Of a stretch of 58,242 nucleotides of DNA, positions 23,600 to 31,827 are shown in pieces; the first letter of the stretch is position 1; each line of letters starts with the position of its first letter. Source of the DNA: SFTH01 sp963643985 (lineage in GTDB: Bacteria; Bacillota; Clostridia; Christensenellales; Aristaeellaceae); the NCBI GenBank assembly GCA_963643985.1, contig CAVINP010000002.1, positions 1 through 58,242 on the forward strand, in the 5' to 3' direction. Made by a program: the position numbers and the translations under genes. Under the pieces are notes generated by a model. That model had not been told where the DNA came from and did not search any database. It saw nothing but the letters and a program-made list of their open reading frames with translations.

Positions 23600-25801
23600 T
23601 TATTCTTTCCTTTCCGGAACGCGGTCGCTTAGGACCTCGTCTATGGTCTGCATCAGCATCCGCACGTCTATCGGTTTGGCGACATGGGCGTTCATGCCGG
23701 CGGCATAGGCATTTTTCTTGTCCTCATCGAAGGCGTTGGCCGTCATGGCGATGATCGGTATATCGGCCCTGACAGGATCGTCCAGCGCACGAATGGCCCG
23801 CGTGGCCTCGTAGCCGTTCATCATGGGCATCTGGATATCCATGAGAATAAGGTTGTAGGTATTGGCCGGACGGGTCTTGACATTCTCCAGTGCCTCGCTG
23901 CCGTCCCGTGCGGTTTCGACTTCAAGGCCGGAAGCCTCCAGTATCGCGAGCGCGATCTCCATGTTCAGTTCGTTGTCCTCGACAAGCAGCACGCGCAGGC
24001 CCGACATATCATTGCCCGCAGGTGTGGCGTGTCTGTCCGAATTTCCGTGCACCATGTCCTCTGTCGTGAGTCTGAACTCCAGTGTCACGGTAAACACGGA
24101 CCCCTTGCCAAGCGTGCTTTCTACCCTGATGTCGCCGCCCATGAGATCCACCAGACTCCTGGTAATGGACATGCCCAGCCCCGTGCCTTGGGTGCGGCTC
24201 ACCGTCGATGTTTTCTCCCGCGCAAACTGCTCGAATATGTGGCACATGAACTCTTCGCTCATGCCGATGCCGGTGTCCTCAATGATAAAAACATAGCACG
24301 CATAACCCTCACGCTCCGATTTCTGCTCGCGCAGGGTAAATGTTATCCTGCCGCCCGCGGGCGTAAACTTGACGGCGTTGGAGAGTATATTTATCAGCAC
24401 GCGGTTGACGTGCAGCGCATCGGCGTACACGTAGATGTCATCAAGGTCGACCTGCTTTTCGACATACGTCAGCCCCTTGGCCTCAATATCCGCCCGGACG
24501 ACATCCTGCACAAGCTGCATCTGTTCTTTGATGCATATCGGTACGGCCTCGATGTTCACCTTGCCGTTTTCAATGCGGCTCATGTCTAGCACATCGTTGA
24601 TCAGCGCCAGCAGATGACGGCTCGATTCCATGATCTTGCCCAGATAGTTTCTGACCTTCGGCTTGTCATCGATATTTTGCTGCGCCAGCCCCGTAAAGCC
24701 GATGATGGCGTTCATGGGCGTGCGGATATCGTGGGACATATTAAACAGGAAGGTGCGCTTGGACTGGTTGGCTGTCTCTGCCCTGTCCACCGCCCGGGTC
24801 AGCTCGCTGTTCTTCTTCTCAAGCTCCAGTTTGTAGAGGTGCTCCTGCTCCTTTTGCCCGGCGATCAGCCTGTTGGTGGCACGCATTCTCATAAACTGTA
24901 CGATTGCCAGCGCAAATATGTAGAGCACGATTGCCGCGGCCACCACCGGCAGGGTATCGTTGTAGATCACGCTCTCCGGCAGAAACGCACAGATATAGAA
25001 CTCACGCCCGTGGCTGTAGCGGCCGAGGTAGCTTTGATGGCCGCCGCTTTTTTTGAGAGAGACCATTTTGTCCGCATGCCCGCTGCGGCGGATATCGTAT
25101 ACCAGGTCATAGTCCTCTTCGGATATGACACCCTCGAGCAGGCTCCGGTCATTGGACGCAACGATGTCGGCACCGTTCGTAATGACGATGGTGCCGTTCT
25201 GCTCAGGGTCGTAGCCATCCAGGAGATTCTGTATGGAAAGTATGGATTTTGCGGCAAACTCTCCGGTCGTGTGGCGGTACACCAGCAGTGCGCCGATCGG
25301 ACAGTGCTCAACGGCGATGTCGATGTAGGATTCGTCCTCCAGTTTGATGCGCTTCATGTATACATCGTTGTCATGCTGCATCACTCTTGAGATGGTATCC
25401 GTGTTCAACATATGCCTAAACGATGCATAGCCCGCGCCGTCCTCGGTGTACTCCGCGATCACGGCGCAGTTTTCGTCTATCACGGTGATGCCGGTCACGG
25501 TCAGTTCCTCGGCGTGCATATGAAGGTGTTCCGTTGTGACATCTTCGTTGCAGTCCTGTATCAGCCTTGCCGTCTCGGCCTTTCGCATGAGGCTCTTGGC
25601 CGCTTCGGTGTTGTTGAATTCGATATAATTGCTGTACTGACGCTTGATGTATTCTATGTTCGTCGCAAGCTTGGCATCGCAGTTGTGCCTGCCGATATAG
25701 ATGCTCACAAACGCCACTGCGAGCGCCAGTGCCACGCCCGCCGCTATGGCCACCGTAATGAAGGATTTGCCGGAAAATGTGCCGGGCCTCTTATTTTTCA
25801 A
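23600..25801 (-). CDS. Hybrid sensor histidine kinase with C-terminal receiver
   Basis: A 733-residue membrane sensor. The first transmembrane segment is near residues 12-35. An extracytoplasmic Cache-like region runs to about 285. The second transmembrane segment covers VVAAAIVLYIFALAIVQF. HisKA has FNMSHDIRTPMNAIIGF with phospho-acceptor His357. The HATPase domain has INILSNAVKF, EDTGIGMS and GTGLGMS. The receiver has VEDN, Asp655 in LMDIQMPMMNG, and VAKP. I place the start at a TTG (25801), 5 nt after a perfect GGAGGTGA that lies inside the upstream gene. Upstream ATG codons at 25816 and 25822 lack such a site. It overlaps the lipoprotein gene by 11 bp. No DNA-binding response regulator or Hpt protein is encoded nearby. 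Confidence 0.92.
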   Translation of the reverse strand: MKNKRPGTFSGKSFITVAIAAGVALALAVAFVSIYIGRHNCDAKLATNIEYIKRQYSNYIEFNNTEAAKSLMRKAETARLIQDCNEDVTTEHLHMHAEELTVTGITVIDENCAVIAEYTEDGAGYASFRHMLNTDTISRVMQHDNDVYMKRIKLEDESYIDIAVEHCPIGALLVYRHTTGEFAAKSILSIQNLLDGYDPEQNGTIVITNGADIVASNDRSLLEGVISEEDYDLVYDIRRSGHADKMVSLKKSGGHQSYLGRYSHGREFYICAFLPESVIYNDTLPVVAAAIVLYIFALAIVQFMRMRATNRLIAGQKEQEHLYKLELEKKNSELTRAVDRAETANQSKRTFLFNMSHDIRTPMNAIIGFTGLAQQNIDDKPKVRNYLGKIMESSRHLLALINDVLDMSRIENGKVNIEAVPICIKEQMQLVQDVVRADIEAKGLTYVEKQVDLDDIYVYADALHVNRVLINILSNAVKFTPAGGRITFTLREQKSEREGYACYVFIIEDTGIGMSEEFMCHIFEQFAREKTSTVSRTQGTGLGMSITRSLVDLMGGDIRVESTLGKGSVFTVTLEFRLTTEDMVHGNSDRHATPAGNDMSGLRVLLVEDNELNMEIALAILEASGLEVETARDGSEALENVKTRPANTYNLILMDIQMPMMNGYEATRAIRALDDPVRADIPIIAMTANAFDEDKKNAYAAGMNAHVAKPIDVRMLMQTIDEVLSDRVPERKE

Positions 25802-26573
25802 GGCTCTCACCTCCATCGGCATCGAGGTAGCCCTCAACGATCTCCTGAAGTGTGCCGTCCTCGCGCATGTCATCAATTGCGGCATTGACTTTTGCACAGA
25901 GCTCCGCATCGCCGTCCTTGGCAAAGGCCGTACCCACGCTTGCATAAAGGACAGGCTCATCCAGTATGGTAAAGCCGGTGTCATAGTCCTTCATGTACCG
26001 GACAACAACCGGCTCATCCGCCACGAGGGCATCAACATAATTGCTTGCGAGTGCGGCGAAGGGGAGCATGTTGTCCTCGAAACTGAGCACCTGAACACCC
26101 GGATTGCTAAGCTCGAGCAGCACGCTCTCCGCCACGCTCGCAGCCTGGACGGCAACGGTCTTTCCTTCGAGATCCTGCAACGAACGGATATCGCTGCCCG
26201 AATTGACCACCTGCACCTGATTGCTGTTCATGTAGGGGCCGATCCAGAGATAGCCCTCTTCGCGACCCTCTACGGTAAAACCGCCCGTCACGCAGTCCAC
26301 CTCGCCGGAGGCCAGAAGATCGTCCTTATCTTCCCAGTTGATGGCGACGAAGCGTATGTCATAGCCGACCCGGTCAAAGGCTTCCTTGAGAATGTCCATG
26401 TCAAGGCCGGTGGGGTCGCCGTTGTTATCTAAGTCGATAAAGGGCGGGTAGTCCTCGCTGCCGACGGTGATGACGGGGCGGCTGCTGCCCGCATCCGAAT
26501 TTGTGTTCCGGCCGCAGGATGAGAGGCAGAGTACGAGCATGAAAACAAGCAGAAGATTTCTGATTTTTGCCAT
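25791..26573 (-). CDS. Solute-binding lipoprotein, amino-acid family 3 (SBP_bac_3)
   Basis: A 260-residue exported lipoprotein. The signal peptide ends in the lipobox LSSC, then a short linker and the family 3 binding fold: VGSEDYPPFIDLDNNGDPTGLDMDI-type opening, RVGYDIRFV, the DLEGKTVAVQAAS strand, and DEPVVVRYM. Family members bind polar amino acids and feed ABC importers, but no permease or ATPase is next to it. Instead it overlaps the start of a hybrid histidine kinase. This suggests a sensory accessory role, as in BvgS/EvgS-type kinases, where such domains are fused. I chose the ATG at 26573 because GGTGAG precedes it and the signal peptide begins there. Confidence 0.9.
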   Translation of the reverse strand: MAKIRNLLLVFMLVLCLSSCGRNTNSDAGSSRPVITVGSEDYPPFIDLDNNGDPTGLDMDILKEAFDRVGYDIRFVAINWEDKDDLLASGEVDCVTGGFTVEGREEGYLWIGPYMNSNQVQVVNSGSDIRSLQDLEGKTVAVQAASVAESVLLELSNPGVQVLSFEDNMLPFAALASNYVDALVADEPVVVRYMKDYDTGFTILDEPVLYASVGTAFAKDGDAELCAKVNAAIDDMREDGTLQEIVEGYLDADGGESLEK

Positions 26574-26788
26574 TTTCGGCTCACCGCCTTCCATTTCCGA
26601 TGATAAACGTGTAAACCCAATTATAACAGCATATGTTAATTATAATTGAAGACGGAACTTATGTCAAGATTTGTACGCATTCAAACGGTCTTGCCCGTGA
26701 ACTTAAATCCTCGGAAAACGTCCGGTAAAAATGTTATTTTCCGAAATCTGTATAAAATATCAGAGATACCTTATTTAATCGAGTGAAA

Positions 26789-26804
26789 TTGTGCAATCAC
26801 ACAA
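26789..26804. promoter_or_regulatory. Possible operator, inverted repeat TTGTG-N6-CACAA
   Basis: TTGTG (26789-26793) and CACAA (26800-26804) are separated by 6 nt, about 28 nt upstream of the -35 box of the sugar operon. Its position fits an activator or upstream repressor site. No regulator gene is adjacent. Confidence 0.3.
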
Positions 26805-26831
26805 AATTATATATCAACGATGACATTTATA

Positions 26832-26860
26832 TTGACGAAATGATCGAAAAATGGTATGAT
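26832..26860 (+). promoter_or_regulatory. Promoter of the sugar catabolism/uptake operon
   Basis: TTGACG (26832-26837), 17-nt spacer, TATGAT (26855-26860). The 5' leader to the first ATG is about 110 nt. Confidence 0.7.
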
Positions 26861-26980
26861 TGAACTGTATTCGAGCAAAGCCGAAATCCGTTGAGATGTG
26901 CGCATACGGCGCCCGAAATGATTTTGTAAACCGATCGGCACGATCCGATCACGAATAAATTGAAACAGGAGGACTTTATA

Positions 26981-27973
26981 ATGGGAAACAGACCTGTAAC
27001 GCTTTGCACTTGCCAGTGGGCAGATATTCCGTTTGATGAGCTGTGCGTGCTGGCCGCCAAGATGGGCTATGACGGACTGGAGATCGCGTGCTGGGGCAAC
27101 GGCATTGACATCGACCGCGCCTACAGCGATGACAGCTATGTGGCGTGGATCAAGGAAAATTTGGCCAAGAACAATCTGATCTGCAAGGCACTGGCCACCC
27201 ACATCATCGGTCAGTGCGTGGGCGATGCACCCGATCCCAGACTGAACAACTTTGCTCCGGCCGCTCTTGCGGACAAGCCGGACGAGATCCGTGCCTGGGC
27301 CATCGATGCCATGAAGAAGTCTGCCACCGTGGCCAGAAAGATGGGTTGCAGCGTGGTGACCGGCTTCACCGGTTCCCCGATCTGGAAGTGGCTGTACTCC
27401 TTCCCGCAGACTACGGAAGAGATGGTCGAGAACGGCTTTGACGAGATCGTCCGCCTGTGGACGCCCATACTGGACGAGTTCAAGGCCAACGGCATCAAGT
27501 TCGCACTGGAAGTGCATCCCGGCGAGATCGCCTTCGACTACTATAGCACGGAGAAACTGCTCAAGAAGTTTGAGGACCGCCCCGAGTTCGGCCTGAACTT
27601 CGACCCCAGCCATCTGCTGTGGCAGGGCGTGACGCCCCACCTGTTCCTGCGCGACTTCATTGACCGTGTGTATCACGTCCATATGAAGGATGCGGCGGTG
27701 ACTCTGGACGGACGCAGCGGTCTGCTGTGTTCTCACATCGACTTCGGCGATCTGCGCCGCGGCTGGAATTTCCGCTCGCTGGGTCACGGCGACGTGAACT
27801 TCGAGGAGATCATCCGCGTGCTCAATGCCGCAGGCTATGACGGACCGCTCTCCGTCGAATGGGAGGACAGCGGCATGGATCGCGTCGAGGGTGCAACCGA
27901 GGCAGCGACATTCGTCAAGAAGGTGGACTTCAAAAAGTCCGACGTGAAGTTTGACGATGCGATCGCCAACTGA
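26981..27973 (+). CDS. Sugar phosphate isomerase/epimerase (xylose isomerase-like TIM barrel)
   Basis: A 330-residue AP-endonuclease-2/xylose-isomerase-like TIM barrel. The metal-site pattern is visible: Glu in LEVHPGEIAFDYYS, Asp and His in GLNFDPSHLLWQG, His in VYHVHMKDA, and Glu in LSVEWEDSG. Family members isomerise or epimerise sugars, keto-inositols or dehydrate sugar acids; the substrate here is unknown. I chose the ATG at 26981 with AGGAGGACTTTATA upstream, not the ATG at 26960, which precedes that site. It is the first gene of an operon with a Gfo/Idh/MocA dehydrogenase and a ribose-type ABC importer. Confidence 0.88.
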   Translation: MGNRPVTLCTCQWADIPFDELCVLAAKMGYDGLEIACWGNGIDIDRAYSDDSYVAWIKENLAKNNLICKALATHIIGQCVGDAPDPRLNNFAPAALADKPDEIRAWAIDAMKKSATVARKMGCSVVTGFTGSPIWKWLYSFPQTTEEMVENGFDEIVRLWTPILDEFKANGIKFALEVHPGEIAFDYYSTEKLLKKFEDRPEFGLNFDPSHLLWQGVTPHLFLRDFIDRVYHVHMKDAAVTLDGRSGLLCSHIDFGDLRRGWNFRSLGHGDVNFEEIIRVLNAAGYDGPLSVEWEDSGMDRVEGATEAATFVKKVDFKKSDVKFDDAIAN

Positions 27974-27994
27974 TGTGCGATAAGGAGGAATAAT

Positions 27995-29143
27995 ATGGCT
28001 ATTCAGATTCGTTACGGCATGGTCGGCGGCAGCATGAAGGCCTTTATCGGCGAAGTGCACCGCAAGGCCGTCGCCTTTGATCCCCGTGCGCAACTCGTTG
28101 CGGGATGTTTTTCCACCAATGCGGACAAGAACCGCGAGACCGGCGAGACCTATTCCCTGGACGCGGATCGCATCTATCCGAGCTACGAAGCCATGGCCGA
28201 AGCGGAGAGCAAGCGCCCGGACGGCATTGACTTTGTCAGCATCACTACGCCCAACAACACCCACTACAGTGTGGCCAAGTGCTTCCTGGAGCACGGCATC
28301 CATGTGGTTTGCGAAAAGCCTCTGTGCTTTACCGTGGATCAGGCGCAGGAACTGGTGGCGCTGGCCAAGGAAAAGAACCTGGTCTTCGGCATCACATACA
28401 CCTATTCCGGCTACACCATGATGAAGGTTGCCCGAGAGATGATCGCGGAGGGCAAGATCGGCGAGATCGCCTCCGTTAATGCGGAGTACATTCAGGAGTG
28501 GCTCATCGATGAACTGGGTACCCCGGACGAAGGAACGGCGAAGATGGCCGTCTGGCGTGCGGATCCGGCAATTTCCGGCATTTCCAACTGCGTGGGCGAT
28601 ATCGGCACGCACATCGAAAATTCCGTACATTACCTGACCGGATTCAACATCAAGCGTCTGGCTGCGACCGTGAACCGCTACGGCAAGCCGCTGGATCTGA
28701 ACGCCAATATGCTCATCGAGTATGAGAACGGCGTCAATGGTGCCTACTGGTGCTCCCAGATCGCGGCGGGCAAGCTTAACGGCCTGACCATACGCATTTT
28801 CGGCAGCGAAGGTGCACTGGAGTGGGAACAGCACTACCCGGATTACCTCAAGTACACGCCCAAGGGCAAGCCCACCGAGGTGCTCTCGCGCGGTACCGGC
28901 TACATCACCGAAAAGGCCGGTGCGTACAGCCGCATTCCTTCGGGCCATCCCGAGGGGCTGATCATCGCCTTTGCCAACATCTACAAGAACATCATCAGCG
29001 CCATTCTGGCGGTCAAGGCCGGCGGAACGGCAAATGACGGTTCCTTTGACTATCCGACGGTTTCCGACGGCCTCAACGGCGTGAAGTTCATTCATGCGGT
29101 CATCGATTCCGCCGCCAAGGATTCCGCGTGGGTGGAATTGTAA
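27995..29143 (+). CDS. Gfo/Idh/MocA family NAD(P)-dependent oxidoreductase
   Basis: A 382-residue dehydrogenase. The N-terminal Rossmann fold starts RYGMVGGSMKAFIGEVHRKA, an atypical GGS in place of GxGxxG. The family motif VCEKPLCF provides the catalytic-pocket lysine. The C-terminal alpha/beta domain includes DIGTHIENSVHYLTGF with the usual Asp and His. Such enzymes oxidise sugars or inositol at a ring carbon, often paired with a TIM-barrel epimerase, as here. The gene lies 21 bp after that epimerase with AAGGAGG before the ATG. The substrate cannot be told from sequence. Confidence 0.9.
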   Translation: MAIQIRYGMVGGSMKAFIGEVHRKAVAFDPRAQLVAGCFSTNADKNRETGETYSLDADRIYPSYEAMAEAESKRPDGIDFVSITTPNNTHYSVAKCFLEHGIHVVCEKPLCFTVDQAQELVALAKEKNLVFGITYTYSGYTMMKVAREMIAEGKIGEIASVNAEYIQEWLIDELGTPDEGTAKMAVWRADPAISGISNCVGDIGTHIENSVHYLTGFNIKRLAATVNRYGKPLDLNANMLIEYENGVNGAYWCSQIAAGKLNGLTIRIFGSEGALEWEQHYPDYLKYTPKGKPTEVLSRGTGYITEKAGAYSRIPSGHPEGLIIAFANIYKNIISAILAVKAGGTANDGSFDYPTVSDGLNGVKFIHAVIDSAAKDSAWVEL

Positions 29144-29198
29144 GAAAATTATAGGCGGACAAAGTCCGTATCTATAAAATTGTAAGGAGGAAACCAAC

Positions 29199-30242
29199 AT
29201 GAAGAAAATCCTGGTACTGATTCTCGCACTGACTATGGCTCTGTCCATGGTCGCCTTCGCTCAGGCCGAGGGCGGCAACCGCATCGCGATCCTGGTCCCC
29301 AACGCCGACCACGGCTGGACCGGCGCCGTAATGACCTATGCCGAAGAAAAGGCTGAAGAACTCAACGCCGCAGGCACCTATGAAGCTACCGTTATCACCT
29401 CTGCCGATGCTGCCAACCAGATTCAGCAGGTTGAGGACCTGATCGAGAACCAGACCGCCGACTACGTGGTCATCCTGCCCCAGGACAACACCCTGGAGAA
29501 CACCATGGCCAAACTGGCAGCCAGCGGCATCCCCTATGTGATGTTTGACCGCATCATCGACTCCGCTTCCGCTACCGCTGTGGCCTGCGTCAAGGGCGAC
29601 AACAACGGCATCGGCGCAGAGACCGCCAAGCGCTTCATCGCGGACGGCATGGTTGCCGGCGACAAGATCCTGATCATGCCCGGCGACAACTCCTCCGTGC
29701 CCACCATGCGCAACGACGGCTTCTTCTCTGTGCTGAAGGAGAACGGCTGGACCGAGGATCAGATCAACGAGATCCAGTCCACCGACTACACCGGCTGGAG
29801 CCGCAGCAAGGGCAAGGAACTGTTCATCAACTGGCTGGATGCCAACACCGTTGAAGAGATCACCGCCACCAAGTGGATCTTCACGCATGACGACGAGATC
29901 GCCATGGGCATTCTCGAGGCTCTGAAGAGCTCCGAAATCGACTCCGAGAAGAAGGATGCCTTCCTGAATGCAGGCGTGCATATCGGCACTTCCTCCGGCC
30001 TGAACGAGATCTACTCCGTGCTCAAGGGCATCCATCAGAAGGACTACACCGCAGAGGTTGCCAAGCTGGCCGACCTGTTCTCCGTGACCTATGACCCCGC
30101 GATGATCAAGACCGCCGTGGATGACATGGTGACCTTCATCGAGGGCGGCGACGTCACCGCAGATCACGTCATTGCTGTTTCCGTCGTGGATGCAAACAAC
30201 GTTGACGAGTTCCAGGGCTTCGGCGATCCCGTATCCAAGTAA
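29199..30242 (+). CDS. Sugar ABC transporter substrate-binding protein (ribose/galactose type)
   Basis: A 347-residue periplasmic-binding-protein type 1 of the Peripla_BP_4 kind. The fold begins IAILVPNADHGWTGAVM, followed by DLIENQTADYVVILPQD and TAKRFIADGMVAGDKILIMPGDNSS. The hinge region holds the KWIFTHDDEIAMGILEAL segment. A signal peptide is clear, but it reads LSMVAFAQAEG where Bacillota homologues usually have a lipobox Cys. It therefore looks released, or held by another means. It is followed by a strong hairpin and then the ATPase and permease genes. AAGGAGGAAACCAAC precedes the ATG. Confidence 0.93.
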   Translation: MKKILVLILALTMALSMVAFAQAEGGNRIAILVPNADHGWTGAVMTYAEEKAEELNAAGTYEATVITSADAANQIQQVEDLIENQTADYVVILPQDNTLENTMAKLAASGIPYVMFDRIIDSASATAVACVKGDNNGIGAETAKRFIADGMVAGDKILIMPGDNSSVPTMRNDGFFSVLKENGWTEDQINEIQSTDYTGWSRSKGKELFINWLDANTVEEITATKWIFTHDDEIAMGILEALKSSEIDSEKKDAFLNAGVHIGTSSGLNEIYSVLKGIHQKDYTAEVAKLADLFSVTYDPAMIKTAVDDMVTFIEGGDVTADHVIAVSVVDANNVDEFQGFGDPVSK

Positions 30243-30251
30243 GATTCTGTG

Positions 30252-30279
30252 CTCCGTGGGTGCCTTTGCACCCACGGAG
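30252..30279 (+). terminator. Intra-operon hairpin after the binding-protein gene
   Basis: A perfect 12-bp stem, CTCCGTGGGTGC / GCACCCACGGAG, has a 4-nt loop. No good T-run follows (AGGTTTCC). It is probably an RNA-stabilising or partial terminator element that raises binding-protein output over the ATPase and permease. The last point is inference from similar operons. Confidence 0.65.
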
Positions 30280-30318
30280 AGGTTTCCGTTATATTCTTAG
30301 CAAAGAAAGGCGTGCGGC

Positions 30319-31827
30319 ATGGAACTACTGAAAATGACCAACATCACCAAATCCTTCTCCGGCGTGGAGGTGCTTTCGCACGTTGATTTTTCCGTGGAGC
30401 GCGGAGAGGTTCACGCGCTGCTGGGAGAAAACGGCGCCGGAAAATCCACGCTGATGAACATACTGGCCGGCGTGTATCAGCGCGATACGGGCGATGTCCG
30501 GTTTGATGGTGAGAAACTGCAGGACATTTCCGTCAAGAGGACGGAGGAGGCCGGCATTGCATTCGTGCACCAGGAGCTGAACCTGTTCAACGACCTGAAA
30601 GTATACGAAAACATCTTCCTTAGAAAGGAAATACTGACCCGCTTCGGTACGCTCAACAAGCGTGCCATGCTGGAGATGACGCATAAGCTGATGAATGACC
30701 TGGGTGTGGACATCGATCCCAATGCCCTGGTTGGGGAGCTTGAGACCAGCAAGAAGCAGCTGCTCGAGATCGCAAAGGCACTTCATGCCAATGCAAAACT
30801 CTTTATTCTGGACGAGCCGACCACCGCACTGAACAATGCGGAGATCGAGCATCTGTTCGGTATCGTGCGGAGACTGAAGGCGCAGGGCAAGTCCTTCATA
30901 TTCATCTCCCACAAAATGAACGAGATATTTACCATTGCGGACAGCTATACGGTGCTGCGCAACGGATGTTTTATTCAAAGCGGCAATATTGCCGATACCA
31001 CGCCCGAGGCCGTAACGCGGCTCATGGTGGGCAACAGCTACTCGGAGGCCTCGGTGTATCAGAGCCGCGAACTGGGCGATGTGGCGCTGAAACTGGAGCA
31101 CTTCGGCGGCAACGGTTTTGAGAATATCAATTTGGAGGTACGCAGGGGCGAGATTGTCGGTCTGACGGGGCTGAAGGGTGCCGGTATCAGCGAAATGATG
31201 CAGACGATATTCGGCGCTCTGCCCGTAGGTTCGGGCAGCGTGTCCGTCAACGGAGAAGTGTTGCATCACGGCGGCATCCATAACGCCATGCGTCACAGGA
31301 TCGGCATGATTCCCGCCAACCGCAAGGAAAACTCCGTCATACCGGATTTCACGCTGCTGGAGAACAACTATGTCTCCGAGCACACGCTCTCGGCCAATCA
31401 TCCGCTCATTCACAAAAAAGCGGAGATTGCCCGCTACAACGAGATGCGGGACATGCTCAACATCAAAGCCAACGGCTATGACGATCTGATACTGTCTCTT
31501 TCCGGCGGCAACCAGCAAAAGGTGATTCTGGGACGCTGGCTCACCACGCAGGCGGACATACTCATCATGGATAATCCGACACAGGGCATCGATGTGGGTG
31601 CCAAGGCTGAGATTTACAAGCTCATACTCAAGCTGGCCGAGCAGGGGAAGACCATACTGGTCAATACCCTTGAAATACCGGAGATTCAAAAGATCGCGGA
31701 TCGCTGCGTGGTCTTCTACCACGGACATATCCAGACCATACTGCCCCGTGAGGAAATCACGGAGGAGAGGGTTATGCTGTATGCGACCAATGTGATGCAC
31801 GCAACGGAGGGAGAGGTAAACGCATGA
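30319..31827 (+). CDS. Sugar ABC transporter ATP-binding protein (RbsA/MglA type)
   Basis: A 502-residue double nucleotide-binding-domain ATPase. The first half has Walker A GENGAGKSTLM, a degenerate signature (LETSKKQLLEIAKAL) and Walker B FILDEPTTAL. The second half has a degenerate Walker A region (LTGLKGAGISE), an intact LSGGNQQKV signature, and IMDNPTQGIDVG. There the usual catalytic Glu after the Walker B Asp is Asn. Asymmetric halves are normal in this family. It energises import with the downstream permease, which it overlaps by 4 bp (ATGA). Confidence 0.94.
   Translation: MELLKMTNITKSFSGVEVLSHVDFSVERGEVHALLGENGAGKSTLMNILAGVYQRDTGDVRFDGEKLQDISVKRTEEAGIAFVHQELNLFNDLKVYENIFLRKEILTRFGTLNKRAMLEMTHKLMNDLGVDIDPNALVGELETSKKQLLEIAKALHANAKLFILDEPTTALNNAEIEHLFGIVRRLKAQGKSFIFISHKMNEIFTIADSYTVLRNGCFIQSGNIADTTPEAVTRLMVGNSYSEASVYQSRELGDVALKLEHFGGNGFENINLEVRRGEIVGLTGLKGAGISEMMQTIFGALPVGSGSVSVNGEVLHHGGIHNAMRHRIGMIPANRKENSVIPDFTLLENNYVSEHTLSANHPLIHKKAEIARYNEMRDMLNIKANGYDDLILSLSGGNQQKVILGRWLTTQADILIMDNPTQGIDVGAKAEIYKLILKLAEQGKTILVNTLEIPEIQKIADRCVVFYHGHIQTILPREEITEERVMLYATNVMHATEGEVNA

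Larger units (their letters stand above)
26574..26980. other. 407-bp divergent intergenic region
   Basis: AT-rich gap between the signalling operon (minus) and the sugar operon (plus). It holds the plus-strand promoter at 26832-26860 and a small inverted repeat at 26789-26804. A GC-rich 5' leader contains ATCGG-CACGAT-CCGAT (about 26934-26950). TATAAT-like boxes around 26618-26643 may serve the minus-strand operon, but I cannot assign a clear -35. I see no convincing gene in it. Confidence 0.6.
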
